From contig CBDIHI010000012.1 in the NCBI GenBank assembly GCA_965279075.1, positions 62,001 to 126,000 on the forward strand: DNA of 64,000 bases. The letters run 5' to 3'. Each line of letters opens with the position of its first letter. The stretch's first letter is position 1. The translations under genes were made by a program, and so were the position numbers. Below, one piece after another: positions 9,147-17,601 of this stretch. This DNA is from SZAS-79 sp965279075. Lineage in GTDB: Bacteria > Pseudomonadota > Gammaproteobacteria > Burkholderiales > SG8-39. The notes below the pieces were generated by a model. It was given only the letters and a program-made list of their open reading frames with translations. It made no database searches and was not told the DNA's origin.

Positions 9147-9995
9147 ATGAAACTTTGTCGTTACGGCAAGAACGGCTTCGAGAAGCCGGGCATGATCGAT
9201 GCGCAGGGCAAGCTCCGCGACCTGTCCAAGGTCGTCGAGAACATCGGCCCGAACGAGATTTCGCCGCGCGGCCTGAAGAACCTCGCGCGCATCAAGCCGG
9301 AGAGCCTGCCGATCGTCACCGGCAATCCGCGCATGGGCGTTCCCTACGTGGGTATCGGCAAGTTCGTGGCCATCGGCCTCAACTACTCCGACCACGCCAA
9401 GGAAGCCGGCATGGCGATCCCGAGCGAGCCGATCATCTTCAGCAAAGCCACCACCTCGATCAGCGGCCCGGACGACGACGTCATCCAGCCCCCGCATTCC
9501 ACCAAGCTCGACTGGGAGTGCGAACTCGGGATCGTGATCGGCACGACCGCACGCCACGTCTCCGAGGAAAAGGCCCTCGAGCACGTGGCCGGCTATTGCG
9601 TGGTGAACGACGTTTCGGAGCGCGCGTTCCAGCTGCAGTCGTCACAGTGGGACAAGGGCAAGGGCTACGACACCTTCGGCCCGATCGGCCCGTGGCTGGT
9701 GACGACCGACGAGATTCCCGACCCGCAGGTCCTCGACATGTTCCTCGACGTGAACGGCCGTCGCATGCAAGGCGGCAACACGCGCACGATGATCTTCGGC
9801 TGCGCCCACCTCGTTTCCTACGTGAGCCAGTACATGACGCTGCTGCCCGGCGACATCATCACCACCGGCACGCCCCCGGGCGTGGGCATGGGCGTGAAGC
9901 CCAACCCGGTGTTCCTGAAGCCCGGCGACGTCATGAAGCTCGGCATCCAGGGCCTCGGCACGCAGACCCAGAAAGTCGTGCCGTATTCCGGGTAG
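9147..9995 (+). CDS. Fumarylacetoacetate-hydrolase-family protein, probable 2,4-diketo-3-deoxy-aldonate hydrolase
   Basis: 282 aa. The FAH core holds the metal-binding Glu residues in Asp-Trp-Glu-Cys-Glu-Leu-Gly and the conserved Gly-Thr-Pro-Pro-Gly-Val-Gly near the C-terminus. FAH proteins split C-C bonds of 1,3-diketo acids; related enzymes cleave 2,4-diketo-3-deoxy-L-fuconate or -pentonate to pyruvate plus lactate or glycolate. Co-transcription with a keto-deoxy-aldonate-type SDR and the facing dehydratase operon support this role. A plain ureidoglycolate lyase annotation is the usual alternative for this family. Confidence 0.82.
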   Translation: MKLCRYGKNGFEKPGMIDAQGKLRDLSKVVENIGPNEISPRGLKNLARIKPESLPIVTGNPRMGVPYVGIGKFVAIGLNYSDHAKEAGMAIPSEPIIFSKATTSISGPDDDVIQPPHSTKLDWECELGIVIGTTARHVSEEKALEHVAGYCVVNDVSERAFQLQSSQWDKGKGYDTFGPIGPWLVTTDEIPDPQVLDMFLDVNGRRMQGGNTRTMIFGCAHLVSYVSQYMTLLPGDIITTGTPPGVGMGVKPNPVFLKPGDVMKLGIQGLGTQTQKVVPYSG

Positions 9996-10011
9996 GCGAC
10001 CGGAAACGCGC

Positions 10012-10041
10012 AAAAAAAAGCCCGGCTCGCCGGGCTTTTTT
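10012..10041. terminator. Bidirectional Rho-independent terminator
   Basis: AAAAAAAA precedes GCCCGGC-TC-GCCGGGC, followed by TTTTTTT. The stem works on both strands, ending the SDR-FAH transcript (+) and the small Lys-rich gene (-). Confidence 0.93.
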
Positions 10042-10060
10042 CATTGGACCTGCGGGGCGC

Positions 10061-10225
10061 TCAGGCGCCGGGCTTGGGGTCTTCGGCCTCGGACGGCTGC
10101 GCGGCCGCGGGGTCACCGTCTGCGGCGGCCTTCGCGGCCAGTTTCTTCAGGCGCTTTTCTTCCTGCTTCTTCTTCTTGGCGAGTTCCTTCTGGCGCTTTT
10201 CGTACTGGAAGTTTGGCTTGGCCAA
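10061..10225 (-). CDS. Small Lys/Glu-rich conserved-type protein (TTG start)
   Basis: 54 aa, strongly charged, with Lys-Lys-Lys-Lys runs in the first half and an Ala/Pro/Glu tail. I start it at the TTG at 10225: an AAGGAG lies nine bases upstream, and the product then begins Met-Ala-Lys-Pro-Asn-Phe-Gln-Tyr-Glu-Lys-Arg-Gln, which I recall as the usual start of a small betaproteobacterial protein of unknown function. An upstream TTG at 10276 would add 17 residues but lacks a ribosome site. Probably helical and nucleic-acid-binding by charge; this is inference. Confidence 0.65.
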   Translation of the reverse strand: MAKPNFQYEKRQKELAKKKKQEEKRLKKLAAKAAADGDPAAAQPSEAEDPKPGA

Positions 10226-10309
10226 TTCGACGTACTCCTTGAGGGTGGGTCTGGATTCCCGGGCGGTCAGGCCCAAGAATAGCCTAAAGTCGAAACCCGG
10301 GCCGCAAAC

Positions 10310-10720
10310 TCAGTAGCTCATGCTTGCGGCACTGAGGATTCCCGCCCCCACCGACAGTGCCCCGAGGAACACGCCCGAGGCCACCTTGCCGGCCTGGATG
10401 TCGCGCCCGAGGTCGGGCAGCACCAGCCGGGTGGCCCCGTACACCAGGAGCTGGACCACCAGCGCGATCGTCGCCCAGATGGCGAGGTCCCAGGGGTTCA
10501 CGCTGTGCTCCACCGCCGAGGCCAGCGGCAGCACGAAGCCGATCAGCGAGCCCGAAAGGCTCGCCGCGGCGGCGCTGTTGCCTTCCCGGATCAGCGCGAT
10601 TTCCTTGTACGGCGTGACCCGCACATAGATCGCGATGAACAGGGTGACGAACACGATGCACAGGCCGAAATAGGCGAGGAACTCGTCCAGGCCCTGCAGG
10701 GACAGTTTCAGGAATTCCAT
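10310..10720 (-). CDS. DUF350 family membrane protein
   Basis: 136 aa with four predicted membrane helices, as in DUF350 (YjfL-like) proteins. The small-residue-rich loop before helix 2 (Gly-Asn-Ser-Ala-Ala-Ala) is typical. Function unknown. It lies 13 nt after the ATP-grasp gene, which in turn follows a DUF1190 lipoprotein. The same three families occur together in the E. coli yjf region and, in part, as ygiBC. Confidence 0.85.
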   Translation of the reverse strand: MEFLKLSLQGLDEFLAYFGLCIVFVTLFIAIYVRVTPYKEIALIREGNSAAAASLSGSLIGFVLPLASAVEHSVNPWDLAIWATIALVVQLLVYGATRLVLPDLGRDIQAGKVASGVFLGALSVGAGILSAASMSY

Positions 10721-10733
10721 CTGCGCGTCCTCC

Positions 10734-11873
10734 TCATTCGAAATAGTGCGGCACGAACCGGCTGGTGTTCTTCGTGATCGGCGAATCGTCCTCGCGGATG
10801 CCCATGCCCGCGGCGGCGTCGCCGACGATCCACGAGCCGATCACCGCGTAGCGCCTGCCCTCTGGCGTCTCGTAGCCGGGCAGCGGCGCGTAGCCCTGGT
10901 AGACCCAGCCCTCCGCCCCGTAGCCGCCGGGCTCGCGGACTACGCCGAGGCGCCGGTTCAGCGTCACGTTCGCGCCTTCGCGCGAGAGCAGCGGCTTCTT
11001 CACGTACTCGCCCGCGAAGCGCGACGGCGTGAAATAGGCCGGCAGCAGGTTTGGGTGGCCGTAGTTCAGCTCCCACAACACCGCCAGCAGCGCCTTGTTC
11101 GACAGCAGCATCTTCCAGGCGGGCTCGATCCAGTGCGCGGGTTGCCGGAGCAGGTGGGGGGCGAACGCCTCGCGCACCATCCATTCCCAGGGGTAGAGCT
11201 TGAAGATCCGCTCGACCGGCGCGTCTTCGAGGTCCACGAAGCGCCCGGTCGAATCGTCCCAGCCGAGGTCCTCGATCCACAGGGCGCGCGCGTCCCACCC
11301 CGCCTGCAGCGCGGTGTCGCGCAGGTATTCGGTGTTGCCGGAGTCCTCTTCGTTGTCCTTCACGCAGGCGAACCATAGCGGTAGCGCGGCCCCGGCGCCC
11401 TTCAGCGCGCGCCAGCGGTCGATCAGCTTCTCGTGCAGCGAGTTGAACTGGTCCGAGTCCGGGCGCGTGTCCTCCAGCCAGTGCCACTGGATGACGCTCG
11501 CCTCAAGCAGCGCGGTCGGCGTGTCGGCGTTGTACTCGAGCATCTTCGGGTCGCCCTCGCCGTCCCAGCTGAAATCGAAGCGGCCGAAGACGGACGGGTC
11601 GCGACGGCGCCACGATTCGGCGATCATCGCGTGGAAGGGCTCCGGGATCGCGAATTCGCCCATGCGCTTTTCCTTCACCACCACGTCCACCGCGGCGAGG
11701 CACAGCCTGTGCATCTCCTCGGTCACCGCTTCCAGCGCGTCGACCTGCCCGGCGCTGAAGGCGTAGCAGGCCGACTCGTCCCAGTAGACGCCGTCCATCG
11801 AGTGGTACGAAAAGCCCGCGTCTTCGCAGCGCTGCCGCCAGTTCTGCCTCGGCACGCTGTCCTCGCGCCGCAT
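10734..11873 (-). CDS. Glutathionylspermidine-synthase-like ATP-grasp protein (YgiC/YjfC type)
   Basis: 379 aa, the synthetase half of glutathionylspermidine synthase without the amidase half. ATP-grasp signatures are visible: Met-Leu-Glu-Tyr-Asn-Ala-Asp-Thr-Pro near 110, Leu-Ser-Asn-Lys-Ala near 265, a Lys-Lys-Pro-Leu-Leu-Ser-Arg-Glu-Gly-Ala loop near 300 and a C-terminal ending in Phe-Glu. YgiC-like proteins are peptide-ligase-like but are not known to make glutathionylspermidine. The gene lies 3 nt after the DUF1190 gene. The substrate is unknown; a link to membrane or envelope modification is suggested by the partners. Confidence 0.88.
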   Translation of the reverse strand: MRREDSVPRQNWRQRCEDAGFSYHSMDGVYWDESACYAFSAGQVDALEAVTEEMHRLCLAAVDVVVKEKRMGEFAIPEPFHAMIAESWRRRDPSVFGRFDFSWDGEGDPKMLEYNADTPTALLEASVIQWHWLEDTRPDSDQFNSLHEKLIDRWRALKGAGAALPLWFACVKDNEEDSGNTEYLRDTALQAGWDARALWIEDLGWDDSTGRFVDLEDAPVERIFKLYPWEWMVREAFAPHLLRQPAHWIEPAWKMLLSNKALLAVLWELNYGHPNLLPAYFTPSRFAGEYVKKPLLSREGANVTLNRRLGVVREPGGYGAEGWVYQGYAPLPGYETPEGRRYAVIGSWIVGDAAAGMGIREDDSPITKNTSRFVPHYFE

Positions 11874-11876
11874 CCT

Positions 11877-12344
11877 TCAGCCGCCCGAGGACATCGAACG
11901 GGCGCTGGAGCCGAACCCGCTGCGGCTCACGGTGCTGCTGCCGGAAGCATGGCTGCTGCCCGACGAGTAGCTGCTTGTGGAGGAATCGGAACTCCCGGAG
12001 AAAAGGCTGCGGGTCCAGGAACGGCTGCTGCCGGAGGAGCCGGACTGGGCGAGCTGCGTGACGCCACCGCGCCCCGCGTAGGCGGCGTCGATCGCATTCG
12101 CGCTGGGCCGCGGCCGGCCGCTGGGAAAGCTCGAGCCGTAATAGCGCGGACCGTAGAAGTACGTGCTGGAGTACTTGCCGTCCCGTACCTGCTCACACTT
12201 GGCCGAGTTGCCCCAGTCCTTCGAGCAGTCGTCGAGCTTGGTGTAGACGTCGCGCTGCGACTCGGGCTCGCCGCACCCCGTGAGGGCAGCGCTCCCCGCC
12301 AGGACCAGCGTGATGGCTGCACTGCGCTTGCGTGTCGTTCCCAT
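11877..12344 (-). CDS. DUF1190 (YgiB/YjfM-like) lipoprotein
   Basis: 155 aa from the ATG at 12344 (an in-frame start at 12386 is less likely). The signal peptide ends in a lipobox (Leu-Thr-Gly-Cys), so this is an envelope lipoprotein. The mature part begins with two cysteines (Asp-Asp-Cys-Ser, Lys-Cys-Glu) and a Tyr-rich segment. It ends in a long Ser/Gly low-complexity tail (about residues 95-155), as in YgiB. First gene of the DUF1190 / ATP-grasp / DUF350 operon; divergent from the DUF2855 gene across 83 nt. Confidence 0.82.
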   Translation of the reverse strand: MGTTRKRSAAITLVLAGSAALTGCGEPESQRDVYTKLDDCSKDWGNSAKCEQVRDGKYSSTYFYGPRYYGSSFPSGRPRPSANAIDAAYAGRGGVTQLAQSGSSGSSRSWTRSLFSGSSDSSTSSYSSGSSHASGSSTVSRSGFGSSARSMSSGG

Positions 12345-12427
12345 GGCTCCCCCCGCGGGTACACGCCGCAATAGTACACGCTGCATGCTCCATTAAGATG
12401 GCGTGCATCCCACTATCGGAACTTCCC

Positions 12428-13549
12428 ATGGCACATGAACCCGGCGCTGCGGCGGAGCAGGACTTCCTCGTTCGGTGCGACGACCTGCGCACCTGCAAAT
12501 TCTTTCCCGCGCCTTTGCCAGCGACCGTCGGCCCCGGGCGGGCCCTGTTGGGCATCGACGCATTTGCCTTCACCTCGAACAACGTCACCTACGCCGCGTT
12601 CGGCGAGGCGATGTCTTACTGGAACTTCTTCCCCGCGCCCGACGGGTGGGGGCGCATCCCGGTGTGGGGGTTCGGCACGGTGCTGTCCTCCACGGTCGAG
12701 GGCATCGTGCCGGGCGAGCGGTTCTACGGCTACTACCCGATGTCGGGCTGGGTCTGCCTGCAGCCGGAGCGGGTGGGCGCGCCGGGGTTCGTCGACGGGG
12801 CGCCGCACCGCAAGCCCCTGCATGCCGTCTACAATCAGTACCTGCGCACGACGACCGATCCCGGCTACGACCCGGCACGCGAAGCCGAGCAGATGCTGCT
12901 GCGGCCGCTCTTCGTCACCTCGTTCCTGATCGACGACCTCCTTGCCGACAACGGCTTCTTCGGCGCGCAGTCGGTCGTGCTGTCCAGCGCTTCGAGCAAG
13001 ACCGCCTACGGCACGGCATTCCAGCTTGCGCAGCGGGGTGCGAAAGGGCGGCGCCCGGAGGTCGTGGGCCTGACTTCGCCTTCCAACGTTGCATTCGTCG
13101 AGCGTCTGGGCTGCTACGACCGGGTGGTGGCGTACGGCGATCTTGCTTCGCTGGACCCCGGTGTCGCGAGTGCCTACGTGGACATGTCCGGCGACGGCAG
13201 CGTGCGCAAGGCGCTGCACCAGCACTTCGGCGACAGCCTCAAGTACAGCTGTTCGGTCGGCGGCACGCACTGGGATGCGCTGTCCGGCGCGGGCGGCTTG
13301 CCCGGACCGCGGCCGACGTTGTTCTTCGCGCCGGCGCAGATCAAGAAACGCATGGGCGAGTGGGGGCCCGCAGATCTGCAGAATCGGATCGCTGCGGCCT
13401 GGAAGGCGTTCCTTGGCGCGGTCGCCGCGCCATCGGGAGGCTGGATGAAGGTCGTGTACGGCAGAGGGCCTGCCGAGGTCGAGCGCGTTTACTCCGCCAT
13501 GCTCGACGGCCGCGCAAGGCCGGACGAAGGCCACATACTTTCCCTTTGA
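12428..13549 (+). CDS. DUF2855 family protein
   Basis: 373 aa from the ATG at 12428. The sequence (Thr-Ser-Asn-Asn-Val-Thr-Tyr-Ala near residue 45, a Val-Leu-Ser-Ser-Ala-Ser-Ser-Lys-Thr-Ala segment near 195) is that of DUF2855, which resembles medium-chain dehydrogenase/quinone reductases in length and layout but lacks a canonical GxGxxG. No biochemical function is established to my knowledge. It is 8 nt upstream of the HcnABC-like fusion gene and probably co-transcribed with it, so a shared substrate is possible. Confidence 0.82.
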   Translation: MAHEPGAAAEQDFLVRCDDLRTCKFFPAPLPATVGPGRALLGIDAFAFTSNNVTYAAFGEAMSYWNFFPAPDGWGRIPVWGFGTVLSSTVEGIVPGERFYGYYPMSGWVCLQPERVGAPGFVDGAPHRKPLHAVYNQYLRTTTDPGYDPAREAEQMLLRPLFVTSFLIDDLLADNGFFGAQSVVLSSASSKTAYGTAFQLAQRGAKGRRPEVVGLTSPSNVAFVERLGCYDRVVAYGDLASLDPGVASAYVDMSGDGSVRKALHQHFGDSLKYSCSVGGTHWDALSGAGGLPGPRPTLFFAPAQIKKRMGEWGPADLQNRIAAAWKAFLGAVAAPSGGWMKVVYGRGPAEVERVYSAMLDGRARPDEGHILSL

Positions 13550-13557
13550 AGCGCCCC

Positions 13558-16509
13558 ATGCACCCCGAATCCCCAACGCTGAGACTGCAGCGCATCGGCA
13601 TCGAGCGGGCCGGCCCGCCCGTCGAAATCCAGCTCGACGGGGCCCCGTTCCACGCCCTCGAAGGCGAGTCTGTAGCGGCTGCGTTGACAGCCGCCGGCAA
13701 GCTCACTTTGCGCTGCTCGCCACAGGGTGATCCGCGCGGGCTCTACTGCGGCATGGGCGCGTGCTTCGAATGCCGCGTGACCCTCGACGGGATCCCGGGC
13801 CAGAGGTCATGCCTCGCCACCATCAAGGCCGGGATGCGCGTGGCGACCGGCAGGCAGGCGGTGGAAACCGCCGGGCCGTACCCTGCGCCCGGGCCTGCGC
13901 GATCCGAACGCTGCGCGGTCCTCGTGATCGGTGCCGGACCGGCTGGCCTCGCCGCGGCCGAAGCTGCGGCTGTGGCGGGCGTGGAGGTCGCGATCCTCGA
14001 CGAGCGGCCCGCCACCGGCGGCCAGTTTTTCAAGCCCCTCGCCGCCAGCCATCGGTTTCGCAATGGTCGTCCGTCCGACAGCCAGTTCGGCAAAGGTGCC
14101 GGGCTCGTCGCACGCGTGCTGTCGCGCGGCGTGAGGATTTTCAATGCGACCACCGTGTGGGACGCGCGCGTGCGCGCAGAGGGCGGGGTGGCGGTGCAGG
14201 CGCTCGACGGCAAAGGGCCGGTCGCGTGGGAGGCGGACAAGCTCGTCGTCGCGACGGGCGCCTACGAAAGGCCGTGGGCCGTGCCCGGCTGGACACTGCC
14301 CGGCGTGATGACCACGGGCGCGGCACAGACGCTGTCGCGGTCCTATCGCGTCGCGCCGGGCCGGCGCGTCGTCTTCGCCGGCAACGGCCCGCTGAATTTC
14401 CAGGTCGCAGCGGACCTCGCGCGCAGCGGCGTGCAGGTCGTCGCGGTGGCGGAAGGCGCGGCCTCGCCGTTCCGGGCGCAGGCCGGCGACATTGCCGCGA
14501 TGCTGGGCGCGCGGGCCGACCTCGTATGGCGTGGCGCGGGCTACGTCGCCGCCCTTCGGCGCAGGGGCGTGCCTGTCCTCTACAGGCATGTGCTGGTGCG
14601 AGTGGAAGGCGGCGAGCGGGCGGAGCGAGCCGTCCTCGCTGCGATCTCTCACGATGGCGAGGTCGTGCCGGGCAGCGAAAAGGCGTTCGACGCCGACGTC
14701 GTGTGCACCGGATACGGGTTCGCGCCGTCGAGCGAAATCGCCCGGCTCATCGGTTGCCGCCACGAGACGGGCCCCCGCAACGGCGGGATGCCCGCCGCGG
14801 TGTGCGACATGAACGGGCGCACCTCGATCCGGGACGTCTTCATCGCGGGGGACGTGGGCGGACCCTGGGGTGCGCACTCCGCGCTCCACCAGGGCGCGAT
14901 CGCCGGCACCACGGCCGCTACCGACCTCGCCGGCCCTGCGAAGGGGGGCGCGGTGTCGCTTGCCCGCCGCGGCCTCGCGCTCGAAGCGGCTTTCCAGGAC
15001 GCGCTCTGGCGAGTCTTCGCGATGCCGGACCTCGGCAACCGCCTTGCCGCGGACGACACGGTCGCATGCCGTTGCGAGAACGTGACCTTCGGTGCCGTGA
15101 AGGGGGCGCTCGCGAAGGGTGAGCGCACGCTTGCCGCCATCAAGCGCGCCACCCGCTGTGGCATGGGGCCTTGCCAGGGCCGTTACTGCTCGCCGTCGAT
15201 CGCCGCGCTGCTTGCCGCGGATACAGGCGTCCGGGCGGACGATTCCACGTTCTTTCGCACGCAATCGCCGCTGCGCCCGGTGCAGATCGGCGCGATCGCG
15301 CGGGCCTGCGCCGAGCTGAAGGAGGTCGCGCCGCTGCGCGAGCCGGCGCCGGACCTGGAGGCGAATGCGAACGACCGCATCGGGACGTTCGGCACGCTCG
15401 TCATCGGCGGCGGCGTGATCGGCCTCGCCGTGGCGCGCGAGCTGGCGCGCCTCGGCCAGGACGTTGCGGTGCTCGAGCGCGGGCTGCCGCACGCGGAGGC
15501 CTCGGGCGTGAACGCGGGCAGCCTGCATGTGCAGTACCAGACGTTCGGCTTCCCGGACCTGGGCACGGACGCCGCGCGCAGTGCCGCCTCGACGCTCGCG
15601 CTGCAGCGCGACTCGGTGTACCTGTGGGATGAACTGGCGAACGAGACCGGCGCCGACTTCGAGATCGCCATCGAAGGCGGGCTCACCGTTGCGGACGACG
15701 CCGCGAGCGTGGCGCACCTGCGGCACAAGGTCGAGGTGGAGCGCCGCAGCGGCCTTGCGATCGACCTCATCCCCGGGGACGAGGCGCGCCGGCTCGCGCC
15801 GTACTTGTCGGGCGCGATCCTCGAAGCCTCGCTGTCGCGCGACGAAGGCAAGCTCAACCCGCTCAAGGCCGCCCCGGCGATGCTCGCCGCAGCTTTGGCG
15901 GCGGGCACTCGCTTGTACACGCACACACAGGTGCTTTCGATTGGACGCGACGCCGAGGGCTTCGTCGTGCATACCAGCCGCGGCATCTTCGCCGCGCAGC
16001 GCATCGTCAACGCCGCGGGTGCGTGGGCCGGCGCGATTTCCGCGCTGGCCGGGGATTCGATCCCGGTGCGCCCCAACCCGATCCAGATGCTGGTGACGGA
16101 GGCGCTGCCCCCGATGATTCCTTATCACCTCGCGCACGCGACGCGGCGGCTGACGCTGAAGCAGGCCGCCAGCGGCAACCTCGTCATCGGTGGCGGCTGG
16201 AAGGCGGTCTACGACACCGGTGCCGGGCGCATGCGGCCGTCGGCCGAAGGCTTCGGGGGCAACCTAGCCGTGGTGCTGGGCATGCTGCCCGGGCTCGGCG
16301 CCGTACACGTCATCCGGTCGTGGACCGGGATCGCGTTCACGACCGCGCCGGTGATCGGGGAGTCCGCGACGGTGCCCGGCCTGTTCCACGCGGTCGCACA
16401 GAACGGCATGACGCTCGGCCCGGCGATCGGACGCATGGTGTCGGGCCAGGTCCTTGGCCGCGCACCAGAATACGACCTGGCGCCGTTCTCGCCGCGCCGA
16501 TTCGCCTGA
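13558..16509 (+). CDS. Single-chain HcnA-HcnB-HcnC-like flavoprotein (2Fe-2S / FAD-NAD / BFD 2Fe-2S / DAO)
   Basis: 983 aa, four modules in one chain. Residues 1-105 are a Fer2_4-type [2Fe-2S] domain with Cys 64, 69, 72 and 85. From 119 a pyridine-nucleotide-disulfide-like FAD domain starts (GAGPAG at 125-130). Residues 500-550 are a BFD-like [2Fe-2S] site (Cys 504, 506, 539, 544). From about 615 a DAO-family FAD amine oxidase follows (GGGVIG). In hydrogen cyanide synthase (HcnABC), opine oxidases (OoxAB) and dye-linked proline dehydrogenases these modules are separate subunits. It probably oxidises an amino acid or secondary amine and passes electrons through the clusters; the substrate is unknown. 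The frame is open upstream to 12475, but the ATG at 13558 follows the DUF2855 stop by 8 nt. Confidence 0.88.
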   Translation: MHPESPTLRLQRIGIERAGPPVEIQLDGAPFHALEGESVAAALTAAGKLTLRCSPQGDPRGLYCGMGACFECRVTLDGIPGQRSCLATIKAGMRVATGRQAVETAGPYPAPGPARSERCAVLVIGAGPAGLAAAEAAAVAGVEVAILDERPATGGQFFKPLAASHRFRNGRPSDSQFGKGAGLVARVLSRGVRIFNATTVWDARVRAEGGVAVQALDGKGPVAWEADKLVVATGAYERPWAVPGWTLPGVMTTGAAQTLSRSYRVAPGRRVVFAGNGPLNFQVAADLARSGVQVVAVAEGAASPFRAQAGDIAAMLGARADLVWRGAGYVAALRRRGVPVLYRHVLVRVEGGERAERAVLAAISHDGEVVPGSEKAFDADVVCTGYGFAPSSEIARLIGCRHETGPRNGGMPAAVCDMNGRTSIRDVFIAGDVGGPWGAHSALHQGAIAGTTAATDLAGPAKGGAVSLARRGLALEAAFQDALWRVFAMPDLGNRLAADDTVACRCENVTFGAVKGALAKGERTLAAIKRATRCGMGPCQGRYCSPSIAALLAADTGVRADDSTFFRTQSPLRPVQIGAIARACAELKEVAPLREPAPDLEANANDRIGTFGTLVIGGGVIGLAVARELARLGQDVAVLERGLPHAEASGVNAGSLHVQYQTFGFPDLGTDAARSAASTLALQRDSVYLWDELANETGADFEIAIEGGLTVADDAASVAHLRHKVEVERRSGLAIDLIPGDEARRLAPYLSGAILEASLSRDEGKLNPLKAAPAMLAAALAAGTRLYTHTQVLSIGRDAEGFVVHTSRGIFAAQRIVNAAGAWAGAISALAGDSIPVRPNPIQMLVTEALPPMIPYHLAHATRRLTLKQAASGNLVIGGGWKAVYDTGAGRMRPSAEGFGGNLAVVLGMLPGLGAVHVIRSWTGIAFTTAPVIGESATVPGLFHAVAQNGMTLGPAIGRMVSGQVLGRAPEYDLAPFSPRRFA

Positions 16510-16521
16510 ATCTCGAGCTTT

Positions 16522-17592
16522 ATGATGACAAAGCCCAGTACAGAAGCCGCTGAGCAGGCAGTTGATGTATCGATACCGGTACACTCAGGGGCGCCTGGGG
16601 CCGACGTCTCCGCATTCTCCAACCGCCTGCGCAAGAACCTCGCCCACTGGCAGAAGTGGGCGCGGCGGCGCGGGATCGGCTGCTACCGGGTCTACGACCG
16701 CGACGTGCCGCAGTTCCCGTTCGCGATCGACTGGTTCGCGGCCGCGTCCCCGCGCGCCGAGCCCCACCTGCACGTGCAGGAGATCGACACCGGGTGGAGG
16801 ACCACGGATGCCGCGTATACCGCCTGGCTGGTCGCGGTCTGCGACGCGATCTGCGCAGCCTGCGGGGTTCCGGCCGCGCAGCTGCACCTCAAGCGCCGCG
16901 AGCGCCAGCGCGGCACCTCGCAGTACGAGAAGCTCGAGGGTGCCGCAGCCGAGGTGTTCGTGGTGGAGGAGGCCGGCCACCGATTCGAGGTCGACTTCGA
17001 CACGTACCTGGACACGGGCCTCTTCCTCGACCACCGGCCCATGCGCGGGCTGGTGGCCGACGCCGTTGCCGCCCGCGAGCAGGCGGGCGCGGGCACGGCG
17101 TTCCTGAACCTCTTCGCCTACACCGGCAGCTTCACGATCTACGCCGCGTGCGCGGGTGCCGCCCGTTCGACCACGGTGGACCTCTCCAATACCTACCAGG
17201 CGTGGACCGGGCGCAACTTTGCGCTGAACGGGATCGACCCGGCGCGGCACGAACTCGTGCGCGCAGACGTGCTGGCCTGGCTGGGCGAAGCGGTGGCTTC
17301 CGGGCGGAGGTACGACGTCATCGTCCTCGACCCGCCGTCGTTTTCGAACTCCAAGAAGATGCAGGGCGTACTCGACGTGCAGCGGGACCACGTGCGGATG
17401 GTCCGGCAGTGCCACGAGCTGCTTTGCGCCGGGGGCGAACTGTACTTTTCGACCAACCTGCGTTCGTTCGGGCTCGACGCGTCCCTCGCAACGGACCTTG
17501 CGATGCGCGAGATCACCCACCAGAGCGTGCCGGAGGACTTCCGTCGCCCGAACCGCCCTCCGCCGCACCAGGCATGGAAGGCGGGAAAGTGA
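16522..17592 (+). CDS. Class I SAM-dependent rRNA methyltransferase (RlmK-domain-like)
   Basis: 356 aa, matching the C-terminal half of RlmKL, the domain that makes m7G2069 in 23S rRNA. A SAM-binding stretch Leu-Asn-Leu-Phe-Ala-Tyr-Thr-Gly-Ser lies near residue 195, an acidic Asp-Leu-Ser follows, and the catalytic loop is Asp-Pro-Pro-Ser-Phe-Ser-Asn-Ser. The N-terminal RlmL and THUMP parts are absent, so this is the stand-alone form. Two adjacent ATGs (16522, 16525) could serve as start. It is 12 nt after the flavoenzyme gene but has no obvious functional link to it. Confidence 0.85.
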   Translation: MMTKPSTEAAEQAVDVSIPVHSGAPGADVSAFSNRLRKNLAHWQKWARRRGIGCYRVYDRDVPQFPFAIDWFAAASPRAEPHLHVQEIDTGWRTTDAAYTAWLVAVCDAICAACGVPAAQLHLKRRERQRGTSQYEKLEGAAAEVFVVEEAGHRFEVDFDTYLDTGLFLDHRPMRGLVADAVAAREQAGAGTAFLNLFAYTGSFTIYAACAGAARSTTVDLSNTYQAWTGRNFALNGIDPARHELVRADVLAWLGEAVASGRRYDVIVLDPPSFSNSKKMQGVLDVQRDHVRMVRQCHELLCAGGELYFSTNLRSFGLDASLATDLAMREITHQSVPEDFRRPNRPPPHQAWKAGK

Positions 17593-17601
17593 GAGGCGCA
17601 A

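Noticed and set aside
12475..13557. N-terminal extension of the HcnABC-like frame
   Set aside because: This stretch overlaps the whole DUF2855 gene in another frame and has Arg-rich shadow composition; the ATG at 13558 starts a clean 2Fe-2S domain.
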